Origin: Suillus spraguei
Lineage: Eukaryota; Basidiomycota; Agaricomycetes; Boletales; Suillaceae
DNA: 64,000 bases
Direction: 5' to 3'
NCBI GenBank assembly: GCA_016800925.1
Contig: JABCPU010000350.1
Location: 1-64,000 of the forward strand
The notes under the pieces were generated by a model. The model was not told where the DNA came from. It worked only from the letters and a program-made list of their open reading frames with translations, and ran no database searches. The position numbers were made by a program, and so were the translations under genes. Positions 22,861-35,590 of this stretch are shown piece after piece (the stretch's first letter is position 1; every line of letters begins with the position of its first letter).

Positions 22861-23826
22861 TCTAGTATAACTATTTTCAGCTTAGTCACGCCTGTCACAT
22901 GTGATACATTGAGTGAAATTGCCTCGCGCGCACCTTTATATAGTCTTCCAAAATTGCACCAGCATGATGTAAATACTACAAGCATGCGTGAAGTCGAAGA
23001 TAGTGATTCGTAAACATTCTGCTTACATTGGTGTGAGTAGAATACATTGAATCGGAGATGTAAACTCAACTATGTTTCTTCCCTGTGACGTTGCTGTAAC
23101 GTGATGGAACAAAATATGGGGGACATCATTAATGGAGCATTGCTTTGACCGGAAAATGAAAAAGAAGGTCCTGGACTCGGAGGGTCTTTGCGATCTACAG
23201 TGGAGAGTCGACACGTATCATGACCTGCAGTGGTTCAACGTTTAGGCCTCAGGGCTAAATTGGGTTTGACTGGCGTGGTGTCGGTTGGGGTCCGCTATAT
23301 GTATCCAATCCAGTCAGTGGACATGGCCCGCGCAGTGACTAGCGGAGTGATATACGCATAGCACATGAAGTACAAGCAAAACTGACCGAAATACATGATG
23401 GACATGAAGCCTCGCCTGAAAATCTATTTCAGGCACTAAAGAGTATGAGAATTTGAGATTCTCAACAATATGGTACTGCATAGTGTGCGTTTCGCAGATA
23501 GCAGTATACCTGAAGAACCCTCCCTTCGCATTCCCCATGCATAGTAAGACTCTGAATTCCTCTTAGTATTCATGAGACCCCTGAGTCCAGCTCCAGGGTT
23601 CGTCGTGTCACCTATCATAGACCGGATAAAAGAATTACACATTACCAATGTTCTTCTGCAAAGAGTAAGATAAGTCTGAGGTTTGCTGACAATGCAAATT
23701 ATAGAAAGAGTATTGCAGGTGGACAGGTTCCGCACAGAACGCTATCCGGGACTTAAAAGCGGGCTGTCTTCCTACCGTCCCCTTCAGATTTGTTTTGAGG
23801 TCGTCACATATCACATCTCACGAATA
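22861..23826. other. Intergenic, no gene recognised
   Basis: Minus-strand open frames at 22842-23069, 23314-23538 and 23436-23735 lack recognisable motifs and overlap one another. The KDZ insertion site joins this DNA to that left of 12918. Confidence 0.4.
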
Positions 23827-24061
23827 ATGCATTTCTTCTTCATCCTCGCCGGCGTTGTTGTTGCTTTCAAGTTGACAGCGTCTCCTGTCAATGCGGACAG
23901 TAAATGTCCCTTCCTCTGCAACAACAATGATGATTGCTGCGCTGGCGATGTATGCCAGGGAGTTGTAATCGATCGCACTGTGAGTATGAATAGTTGTCAT
24001 CTAAACCCGTAGCTTACCGGCCTGATAGGGTACGGTCATATTTTTGTGTGACTCGCCATGA
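23827..24061 (+). CDS. Small secreted cysteine-rich protein, knottin-like
   Basis: The ATG at 23827 opens a typical signal peptide of about 24 residues (hydrophobic FFFILAGVVVAF, then a small-residue cleavage region ending VNA). The mature part has a C-x3-C-x6-CC-x4-C pattern. A GTGAGT donor at 23980 and a TAG acceptor ending at 24028 splice to a second exon with a sixth cysteine and a TGA at 24059-24061, giving about 61 residues. Without splicing the frame ends at 24012, also with a late cysteine. The C-C-CC-C-C order is that of inhibitor-cystine-knot proteins, but no family is recognised. It could be a secreted effector, a protease inhibitor or a structural peptide. Confidence 0.6.
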
Positions 24062-24701
24062 CAGTAAGTCGTGTTTCCGCTTTCGCCTCGGTGAAGTGTG
24101 GTTGATGCCACACGTAAAGAGCTGCTAGTAGTCAAGTGGTTCGTTGCTGAGTACTAGTGCTCGGTCGTCACGGTGAACAAACCTCACCTTGCTCGAGCAT
24201 TGGAGACCTTAAATTAGAGGAACGTCTCGAACACTAGTGACCGCATAAAATATGGCTGAAGTACTTAAGACGCGTGGTTTTTCATCTCGTTGTAAGCTTG
24301 CAGAATATAATTTATGAAGGCCTCACATAATGGGATGGACGGACAGATTGCTTCCGCGGATCAATCGTTTGAATCCGTCCTTATGTTAGCTGATGTAGCC
24401 ACCACCAGATCAAGTTCACAGACAATAACGTGCACACACTGAATATGTGATGAATGGGACGACTAAATTCAGGCAGTCATAAGTATCATACTCATCTTAA
24501 ATTAAAACCTCGGCGCCTGAGCACTACGCAACAAGTAAAAGCAATATTTGCTTCAAATACTAGTGAAGATATTCAGTCAACAGCACCGTTGTCATGTGGT
24601 AGAACAGTATTACATGGAAGGGGAATACGGAGGTAACATGAAGTAGTTTGCAAAAGATGAACGAGGGAGGCTCGGACTATACTAGCGTCCAACATAGGTG
24701 C
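24062..24701. other. Intergenic, no gene recognised
   Basis: Only one 60-codon frame (24454-24636) occurs, without motif. Part of this stretch is the 3' untranslated region of the minus-strand GTPase gene. Confidence 0.45.
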
Positions 24702-25613
<912 letters not shown>

Positions 25614-26272
25614 TCTAGTAGAATATCTTTTCGAGATGCACTGGTTGTGTGGACAAGGTTAAGAAACAAACTATATGAAATCTTGGGTAGATGGCTACTA
25701 GTGACAAGGATTCTTGACAATAGTATTTGCCAGCAGTGCGTCACGCCTGAAGCTTGAAGTTTGGAGCAGTGCATTCAGTGCCACATATTACGGGAATAGC
25801 CGCAGCATCTTTAATTACGTAATATATATGTAGATACTTGCAAAATTTTGAACGTCACACCCCTTTTGTGTTTGCCTACATAGCGAACGACTACATACAT
25901 AAACTCAAAGTTCTAATACGCTTCGAGAGTCACAACCCATGAAGTGATCCGGCCTGGACGCGCCATTCAGACTTCTCAATCTACTACTCCCTAGTTGCAG
26001 CGCCTCTTCCGCGTACGTAAAGGCAAGTTCTTGTCACAATCTAGGATCATTTGAGGGTCCAAGTTTATCGCTCACATACATATACAGCTTCAGGTCACCT
26101 ATAGGTGTTAATTTTGGGTGGAATGTTTGCGCCTCGACCTGTTTGGAAATTAAGGCAAAGCGATAATATAAGAACAGCCTCGTTGTGGATATCACTGTGC
26201 AACGCATTCCTTTGTACCTCTTAACACAGCTCAAGTATAAGATCATCACAACCTCCTCTTGTTCAACAGACC
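25614..26272. other. Intergenic between the GTPase and helicase genes
   Basis: No gene is recognised. This must contain the divergent promoters of the minus-strand GTPase gene and the plus-strand helicase gene. Minus-strand open frames here (25577-25774, 26034-26291) have no motif. Confidence 0.45.
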
Positions 26273-29200
26273 ATGTTGGATTTACTTTCAAAAGATTTCA
26301 TAGTCAACGAGGCAGGCCTGAGAGCCGCCCTGTATCATCTGGACACAATCTCGCGTTCAGGAGCAACCGGATTGCAAGCCACGGTCGAACATCTGTTATC
26401 ATCACCCTATGTTTTTGCATATATTATTTCTGGTATCTCACAGACTTTCTACGAGCGCCATCATTTCTAACTCTGTAACAGTGTGGGATCGCTGTGAGGG
26501 AATGATCTCACAAATCATGACAGACTTTCCAACGAACTCTCAAGAATATTCAGCATCCATTGCGAGCAAAATGTTGGACAGTTTGTCTATGTACTTTTTA
26601 ACCTTGCCAGTCGAATCTCTGGCGGTGGAAGTCTCAAGGGAGATCAGCCACCACAGAGGATTCATCGAGGGCGCTTTACCCGTACTTCGCGCGCTGGGCA
26701 CTATGAACTTTGCAAGTGCAACGTCATTTGAAGATGAAACCGGTCTATTTGACGTCGAATCTGATGATGGATTCATCAAAAAGAAAGTGCCTCAGAAAAT
26801 CCGCAAGCGTAATCGCCAGAAAGCTCAGACGACTATCGACACATCGCTCTTCGTCAGGCTTGGTGTAGTTGTGCCTCCTACGAGTGAGGCTGCCGCATCA
26901 CTGTCCTCTCACGTCCTTGCGGAGCTGAGAAACATTCTGCTGGTGCGTATATTCGCTGCTTTTTGACGCTATTTCTGACAGCTCTCTATAAGTTCTACCT
27001 CTCGCTTCTGCGGAGGACGGAATTGGCAGGCGTCATCAAAGCTTTACTCTTCCCAAACGAGGGAGAGTCTGCCAAAGATGTTGTGCCTGAAGTTTCGTCA
27101 ATCGAAGATGTCGAGAGCCCAACAAACCGACCCAACGCGTACCCAATGGTACAGCCCATGAAAGCTGCGCTTTACTTTGACAACGCAGATGGGTTCGGAG
27201 AGTGGCGAATCCTTATATCTACCGAAGCCTATAAAAACTTGCGTGAATTCCGTAGAGCAGATGAGAAGATATTTAGGATCATCGTCAGGAAGATCAAGTA
27301 TGTCCTCTGATGAATTTCGCTCCAATGATCTTATCTTTGCCACAGACAGCTATCGAATGGTCATTTCTCAGACGATAACCACAAGCGACTTAATGGGCCG
27401 GATGCAGGCATACCTATTCACGAGGCCAAGATGACAAGGGACTTACGCTTAGTGGTAGGTGTAATCTTGCATACGTCACTTGGTAGGGGGCGGCTGACCT
27501 TTTCTCACAGTACCAGATCGACTGTGTTTCCGACCAGGATGGAAAGGTAGGCCGCTTTTCCATTGATGACGAGCACGACATTGAAACTGGAATCTTATTA
27601 GTCCGAAAGACAAGGTGAGCTATCAAAGGCAATTACATGTATCCGCCATTAGCACTCACGTGAACTCTAGTAATCAAGGTATATGGCATTTATACGCATG
27701 CCCAGCTTGGCAGAATATGGGATGCCTTGGGTAGTCATCTCGCATGCAAGGGCAGAGAATATCGTAGAAGGTGAGGTCATTTTTAGTTCTTGGTGCAATT
27801 CAGTGAATCGTTGCTTGTGCAGGTGCATCTTTCGGAACAGACCAGTCTTATCTAACAGCGTGATTCTGCCGGCATCATTTCCACCGGCTGAACCCGAGCT
27901 AGAATGTTCAGGAAGTTCGCTTGATCTTAGTGATGAGGACAAGGACCGCGTTGAGCATTTTCAATTGTCATTAGTGCAATCATTGATCTATGACATAGCT
28001 TCACTCTTTGCTTGTGTATGAATTTTCGCCATCCTTATATCTGCTTCTATTTAACAATTTTCTAGTTTGGAGAAATACGTCACATTCTCGCAAGTAAGCT
28101 TATAAATACAGTTCATAGGCACGCGAATTGACTCGATAACCTCTTGTTCTAGGCATTCCTGCATAGTGAGTGATCATGTGGTTGGCTCGCCCCCTCTTCT
28201 CATCTTTGCAAAAGGTCTCATTGCAAACCAAGACGTACAGCACGTCTTCATACTCACGTAAGTTCTGCCCCAATGCGGCAGATTTGCTGCTCAATGTCAG
28301 TTCAGACCTCAAGAACAGAAGATCGTCGAGTGTACCACGTCGTGTTATGTTTTGGGTCGTAGCGGCACGGGGCAAGTGTCCCACTCTTGATACGAGTAGC
28401 GTATTTATCCACCCAACCAGAAAAACCACGACGATGCTGTTCAAGATTCTTGGCATTCAGAGGGCTTGGGAGATGAGTGCCGTTGACATGCCGAAGCCGC
28501 GCCAAATCTTCGTAACCAAATCCAGAGTGCTCGCCACGAAAGTGGAAGAGTATTTTACGAAGCTTCTCGAATCTCTGGCATTAGCAGGCTATACCCTGCG
28601 GGAACTTGCGAAAATGAAGACGCAAAGTGTTCAGGAGGGCCTTGTTGATCTTGATGACTTGCCTGAATCATTGATGAACATACCCACGAAATACAGTGAA
28701 CTTGAAGACAAGCACTTTCCTCTTTTTGTGACTTTTGATCGAGTGCGTCCAAATCCGTCGTCTGGACAGTCCCTGAGTTAATCGTTCATGTAGCTGGCGA
28801 AGATGATCGCGGCAGATATCTTGCGCAAGGACGCCCCCGAAACGAGAGACAGCGCAGGACTCTTCCTTAATGTTGACTCTGCTGAGGCGCATGACTGTTT
28901 TGTCACCTATGATGTATTCGCAAATCAATACTGGCCTCATTTTCCGCAGAATCTTACTAAGAATCTTAGTAATATCCTTTCCTCTTGTTATGATAATGAA
29001 ATACTGATGCTATCCCACCAGACTCGTGGTTGGTTTTCAGCGAATTTATGGGTGAGTACTAATTTATTTTATATTGACGCCCACAGTTCATGAATATACC
29101 TACAGGCATCGTCAAAGGCTCCGAGCACGCGCTGACCTGTCCAGAAGGAGTCCTCGATCGCGCCAACTACCTCTGTCTTCCTCATCGTTCTAATCCAAAT

Positions 29201-32200
29201 TTTGCGAATCAAAGGGGAATTTTGTATGACATCTTCGAGATTTATACTAAAATCAAGAGGCAACGACGTCATCATGATGTTGCAGACCGGTATGTCATAC
29301 TCCTCCTCACCCACGTAATGTCACGATATATGACCAAACAGCACGCATGCGATACTCAAGGTCTTGCGGAGTCAGAGCTTCCCTGGCCAACAGATTGATT
29401 ATCTGTATGTGTTATCCTTACCAATACATCCTGCCCTTGACAACCTGCGCTAGGTATGTCGATGAAGCACAGGACAACCTTCTGATTGACGCACTCTGTA
29501 AGTAGCTATTCCATCCTTCATTGTCAGAAATCCCTATAGAACTTTCTATTGTAGTTTTGAGGCAATTGTGCAAGAATCCAAACGGGTTGTTTTGGGCTGG
29601 GGACACTGCACAAACAATTTCTGCAGGTAGTTCCTTCAGGTTCGATGATCTGAAAGCATTTCTCTACCGTGTGGAGGTCAGCAGACAATAACTTAGCTCA
29701 GGCTTGAATTGATATATTGCAGCAGCAGCAAAACACCTCAGTCAATTCCGCTGGAGCGCATCTTCATCAGCCCATGATGTTTCAATTAGCGATCAACTAC
29801 AGATCGCACGGTGGAATTGTCAACTGCGCGCACTCTGTGATCGAACTCATCACAAAATTTTGGCCTAACACAATCGATAACCTTCGACCAGAAAAGGGAG
29901 TAGTTGATGGGCTGAAGCCTGTATTTTTCACTGGTTGGGATAAAGACACCGTTCGTTATGAACAGTTCTTGTTCGGGGCGAGGTGAGTAGGTCTGGACAA
30001 CATCCTTCCTTCCCTGCTGAGGATTCTTCCAGTGGCAGTCACATTGAATTCGGAGCCCAACAGTGTAAGGTGATTGGCTAGATGTCTCATTCATACACTG
30101 ACAATGTATCTAGGTATCCTCGTACGCGATGATGCAGCACGTCAGAAGTTGCGAGAACAAGTAGGCGAAATTGGACTGATTATGTGAGTCGCATTAAGAC
30201 TACATTCGATGTGTGTTTTCATGTTCACATACGTATGCAGGACGCTCTACGAGAGCAAAGGCTTGGAATTCAATGATGTGAGAAAGTTCACTTGGCTATC
30301 TGATGGATGTCTGACTTCGGTCAGGTGCTGTTGTACAATTTTTTCGAGGATTCTGTTGTAGATCTGTCACGATGGCGCATAGTTCTCAATGGGGTAGAGG
30401 GTCAAGGACATGCACCGAACTTCGATCGTGACGAGGCGCGATACGCTGGGGTTTGTAGTGAGGTAGGCACAGCGATCCTGAGAGTATACTCCGGCTTACT
30501 CTTATTAGCTCAAGCTTCTTTATGTGGGAATCACTCGAGCAAGGAAGAACATGTGGATCGTTGACAAGTCTGATAAATCAGACCCGATGCGTGTACGTTT
30601 AGAGCAGTATGTTGGCGTAACTCGATCTGATAATCCTTTCCTCTTAGATATTCTGGACCTCTCGCAGTCAGGTTCAGAATTGTACTCCCGGCACCGATGT
30701 TCCTCATCTAGCTGTCTCCTCGACTCCAGAAGAGTGGGCATCCTTCGGACGTTCATTATTCTCGCACAAGCGCTACTCACAGGCTATCCACTGCTTCGAA
30801 CGTGCTAACCTTCATCGTGAGGTGAAGGTCTGTGAAGCATATCAACTGCGAGAAGTCGCACGTTCTGGTGTTGGAGTGGTGTCGCAGAGCAACTAAAAAA
30901 GAGCTTTTAATGTGGCAGCCGATGCCTTTGCTGATTGTGGTGCGACCGCGACAGGAAACCAGAAGCTCCAATATTATCGTAACTCGGCGGATTGCTACGT
31001 TCGGGCAGGAGATGATCTTAAAGCGGCTGAGGCCTATCTTATTGCTCAAGAGTTTGAGCAAGCAGCGAAGAGATATCGCAAAGCTGGACGGTTTGACAAG
31101 ACGCTTCATGTCATTGATGACCATGGCAAAAATATACCTGAAGAGACTACGACGGAGTTATGGACTGTGTGCAGACTGTTTTACTGCAGCAGGAGCAACA
31201 CTCAGTAAGTCTTAGGCTCTTCACGATGTTTTATTCAATAGCAATTGTGCAGGGCTCCCTTGCGTCTGTTCTCGACATTTGACGAGGAACTTGAATTTCT
31301 AGAGGACTATGATCTCGACTTCGCTCGTGCCTCACTGCTTGAATCTCACGCAAGGTATTATGAGGCTGCAGAGCTTCACTTGTCAGAAAATAGGCCCTTG
31401 GAAGCTGTCCGGGCATTCATCAAGGACAAGGACAAGGACAATTCTACTATTCGTGCGGCGGACACTATATTGGAATACTTCTGGCGCAAATGCTCCTTCG
31501 GAATCGCTGCAAAGACCGCCCTTGCTGATGAGCCAATGCGGGATTTCATTGCTCTCGCTGATCAGCTAGAGACGAACAAACTAACGCCTGTGACGCGTGA
31601 TCTAGTACGTATGAGCATTCTCCAGGTGACCAACTGGATTAACTGGCGACCAGACATCGATGTTTCGGAACATCTTGCGCGGAAATCATGAAGAATTGGA
31701 AAATCTCTCACTTGCCTTCCATAAACATAATTATCAGCCAGCGGCTCTCCTTTGCCTGGACCATGTCTTCTCTCGAGCCACAGATATTCGATCTTTTGCG
31801 GTCGACGAGATGCAACGTTTCCTTCAACAGTTTCACGCCTACGCACGACTGCTCCATCAGATTTCAACCTTCCCTGACCCCGTGGGGCATAGCGGTATTC
31901 AAAGACTGTTCTCCATCATGCGATTGTCCGGTGATGAGTTTCTCATACCGAATGGAACATTCCTCCACAGTAGTGTGATGGAAATGCGCCAAGGAATCAC
32001 TTTGGTGTCGGAACATCCGTCCGGGTATACAGCGTCTCGCAGAAACGTCACGCAGCTGCTACAACAATCCATTCGCACTGTCTTGAAAGATAAAGTATCG
32101 GAGATCGATGCTATGTGTTGCAAATCTCCCGTATTCTCGCAATGCCTGCAATTCTTGATATCTGGAGTGTGTCGAAGAGATAGCTGTCCCCAAGAGCATG

Positions 32201-34529
32201 TTGCAGTATCAAAGTTGGATCGCCTGTATTACAACAACCGTGTTGCCATCCACCTCTGGCAGATTCTCATCTTGCAATTCATGTATTCGGCCCACCCACA
32301 TATGGAACGACGCAATAGGTGCGCCTGGAGGTGGCTTATGATCGAGTACTCACACTAATCACTTTATCAGCATGAGGGACTGGCTCAAGCATCTTTACGA
32401 GGCTATCAATCCACCCTTCTTCATTCAAGGTTCCCCCGCGGACCTTGACATGAGCCTGATGCCTCTTCGTTTAGATAGCATGAAAGTGATGAAGCTCTGG
32501 ATCCGTGAATCCTTCTACTCACTCGACCCATTCTATACCCAGGCTGAATTTTTGACGGCGTTGATGGGGATAACCAGTCTAAGTTTCGCTTTTGATAGGC
32601 ACGATGCACCTGTCTACATATCTCGAGCGAAGTGTATGGTCTCCAGACCATCAGAACTCTTTCGCAAGTGGGACGGTCGCTATATGGTTCATGACCTGCT
32701 CAGTTCTTACCAAGGGGCTACCCGCAGCAGTATCTCATCGGGAATTTTGTATCTTTTGTAAGTGTTCTTCTTGTCTCTATGTAAAAAAAAACTAAGTGCA
32801 ATTCAGACATGTTCTCGATAATCGTTTATATGCTAACCTCTCCGTGCTGTGTGACTGTATCGAGGACATCTGCAGCGCTTTTGTAATCAAGTACCGAATG
32901 GACTCAGACTTCAATAAGTTTCCCCTCCATGACGTTGTCCTTCCATGCAGCTGGCTGCTGTTACCCCATAAATTCACTGCGGATAAAGAAACTAGCCTGA
33001 ATTTGATGGGCAAGCTTCTGGATGAGATAGCGAGGCTGGTCGAAGCATTGCGCTTAGAAGCCGGCATGGGTGAGTCTCTCAACTTTTCAGAGGTCCGAGA
33101 CTACAATTAGGCAGAATTCCTCTGGCTGAACCATACTAAATTTACGCCTATTCTCCGCAATGTTTTCATTTCCCGAATGTGAGTACAGCTTAGCACATGT
33201 TCATCGGCGACGTGTATACTGATCACCTGTATTGCAGCTGCAGGGTTCTCTGCCTTAGTACGTTTGCTATCTTTTAAAACCCATATCTGCTGAATTAAGT
33301 TGATTAGTTGCTCATAACATTAGGAATCGCTTTATGAAAGATAAAGTAGACAAAATCATTCTCTCTCTGCACAAGAACAACTCTCCTTCGAATTGGCGTA
33401 TGGCTAACTATCGGAAACTCGTGGATGACGTGGTCAAGTACATGACACCTCTGTCAGGACGGGTGCCACCCTCAGACGGTTACCTGCGAGCTCTCCTGGC
33501 TTTCGACAACAACAAAGGAGTGAGCAATCTGGTGCATCTTGTCCACAAAACGATGAACCAGCATACCCGAGTATATATAGTCCGTCGGCTTGTATACGAG
33601 AAGATTATTGAGATCCCTCATCTCCTTTCGTCGTATGCAGTGATCGCACAGTCTACTTTGAGAGTGGAGGCCCCAGCCTTTGTACCTCGCTTAGGACATC
33701 ATAAGGACCGGCCAGAGATTGCACAGCACGATGAGAAAGAGATAACGGAACCGCAACCTCAAGAGTTTGAAGGAGAAGAAGAAAAGGAGGAAGATGTCAC
33801 AGCGAATGCCGATACCGAGACCCGTGATGCGTTGGAGAGTTCGGATGAGGCGGTGACGTCGCTTGCACCTGATCTGGACGAATCGCTACGCTCTAACGGA
33901 CCGTCAGTAGCGGAAGAAGAGGCGGCCCGCAATATTCAGAACACATACCGCCGTTATGTTAGACGTCGCTCGAGTCGTGCAGTGAATGCCGAAATCGATG
34001 CGATATTCCTGACATGCCTGAAGGAGACGCAGTCCTCTGAATGGCGTTCAGGTTATTACAACTTCCTTTTCCTTGGACCATTGCCTCACCTTCTGGTGTG
34101 CCTGGAACGAGGCATTGCTCTGACTCGCGCTGCCAAAGCGAAGACGAAAGGACTTCTTAACAAGGAGTCTCATGAAAAACTTGAGGAGTTGGGCAGGCAG
34201 AGAAGCGACATAGTGTCCGTCCTCACTTACTCCGCAATGTACGATAGCTAAACTGTCTTGTTTGCAGCGGGCTCCTCAAGAAGGGATCGAAACTGCGCAA
34301 GCAGTTAGAACCTTCCTCACAGACCCATCATGCCCATGACCGTATTGACGCACTCAAACGTGGAGTTCTAGAGGTCAAGGAATTCATGCAGGGGGTTTCC
34401 AGCAGCATGCAAGATGTACAATCCGAGTTTCAGTTGGCCTATAAGGGCATTGTTTTAGAGAAGAAGGTTCTCGTGCCCAAGGAGAAAGAAAGACCTGCTC
34501 TCAATGTTGAGGATATGGATGATTTTTGA
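26273..34529 (+). CDS. Large SF1 helicase-like protein (UvrD/TRANK1-like), copy A, probably decaying
   Basis: This very large multi-exon gene resembles proteins annotated in fungi as TPR- and P-loop-containing, related to TRANK1. The N-terminal 26273-28050 has no known fold. The core contains TPQEQKIVECTTSCYVLGRSGTG-KTTTMLFK split across 28310-28445 (Walker A), YVDEAQDNLLID near 29453 (Walker B), GDTAQTIS near 29600, FQLAINYRSH near 29780, TLYESKGLEFNDV near 30241 (motif V) and YVGITRARKNMWI near 30520 (motif VI). Then follow a TPR-like helical region (30700-31600), a CCCH finger (32143-32199, C-x8-C-x4-C-x3-H), an acidic stretch and an IQ motif (IQNTYRRYVRRR, about 33933). The stop is at 34527. 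Damage relative to copy B is an in-frame TAA at 30894, an altered acceptor near 31660, and a 35-nt intron or frameshift near 29053. The start matches copy B. Confidence 0.8.
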
Positions 34530-35590
34530 TCTTAATTAGGTTATGCAGAATTGAAACGGCGTAGTATATTGTACAGTACATATTTCCATGATCAATGCAT
34601 GCGTGCGAGAGAGAGCAAGCACAAGTGGATAATGGGTTGAACACTCCGAACTAAAAGTACAACTTACCACACTATAGCCCATCTCAACTGCACGCCGTCA
34701 ACTTGCTGACTAGCAGCCTAACACAACAGACCCTGACCCTTTCCGAAGTCCAAAATGCTGCAGAACATGCCAAAGTATGGCAGGTATAACGGCCAGGCAA
34801 TCGCTCCCAGTGTCGCACTCAAGACTCTCTTGTCAGGAACCTCCCAACTGCAAGTTTACATCATCAAGTAGAAACAATTTTGTGGATCCCGTTGTTGGCC
34901 TTCTTGATCTTCTTATTCAACTATCCGATGAGCTCGCTTCATGCTGCCAAGTTGGCCCGCCGGAAGTTAACTTTCTGCCCTTCAGATCTGGGTAGAGTCT
35001 TGAATATTGAATCAACGTTCGACTGAGGGTAATGATCCGCAGTCGCTTGCAAGATATTGGTGTACAATGTATAATATGAGGATCGCGCAAAGAAAATTCC
35101 CTATCGTGCTGGAAGTCCACATGCTGGGCGGTCGAGGCAGAGGCGTAAGCTGGGTCCCCCAAGTAGTAAGTCGGCGGTTATTAGTTTTGAAGTCCGAAGT
35201 TTCAAATGATGCCTGAGTCAGAGCAGTGGTTATCACCATCGTTTGCTCTATTCTAATGATCCAGATGGCATTTTGGGTCCCAGTCGCATCCAAGGGCTTG
35301 AATATCGAACATATGTGCGACGTCACCAGGTTCAGTACTCCTTTTTTTTCCAACAAAATTAGAAATATTCTCCAAATTCAGATTGCGCTTGCTTTGCCAA
35401 GCTTCTGATCAATAGGTCTGGGCCTATGATGTCAACGCCTTCAAGTTCAAGCTTTATAAGGCCAGAGGGTACGCTTCTGAGGGAGCTTGCCTTTGCACCG
35501 CAACCTTTGGTGTACCAACCTTTCAACTTGCAAGTCCTTAAGCTTCAATCCTGTGTTTTTACTACGACAGACTGTTTCAGTTCTATGCAC
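34530..35590. other. Spacer between the helicase copies
   Basis: No gene is recognised. Short frames on both strands (for example minus 35012-35356) lack motifs. It presumably holds the promoter of copy B. I see no clear similarity to the DNA upstream of copy A. Confidence 0.45.

Noticed and set aside
29069..29314. Minus-strand frames within the helicase genes
   Set aside because: They lie opposite conserved helicase exons and are shadows of the plus-strand coding sequence.
34777..35356. Candidate gene between the helicase copies
   Set aside because: Overlapping frames on both strands, no motif and no convincing splice pattern.
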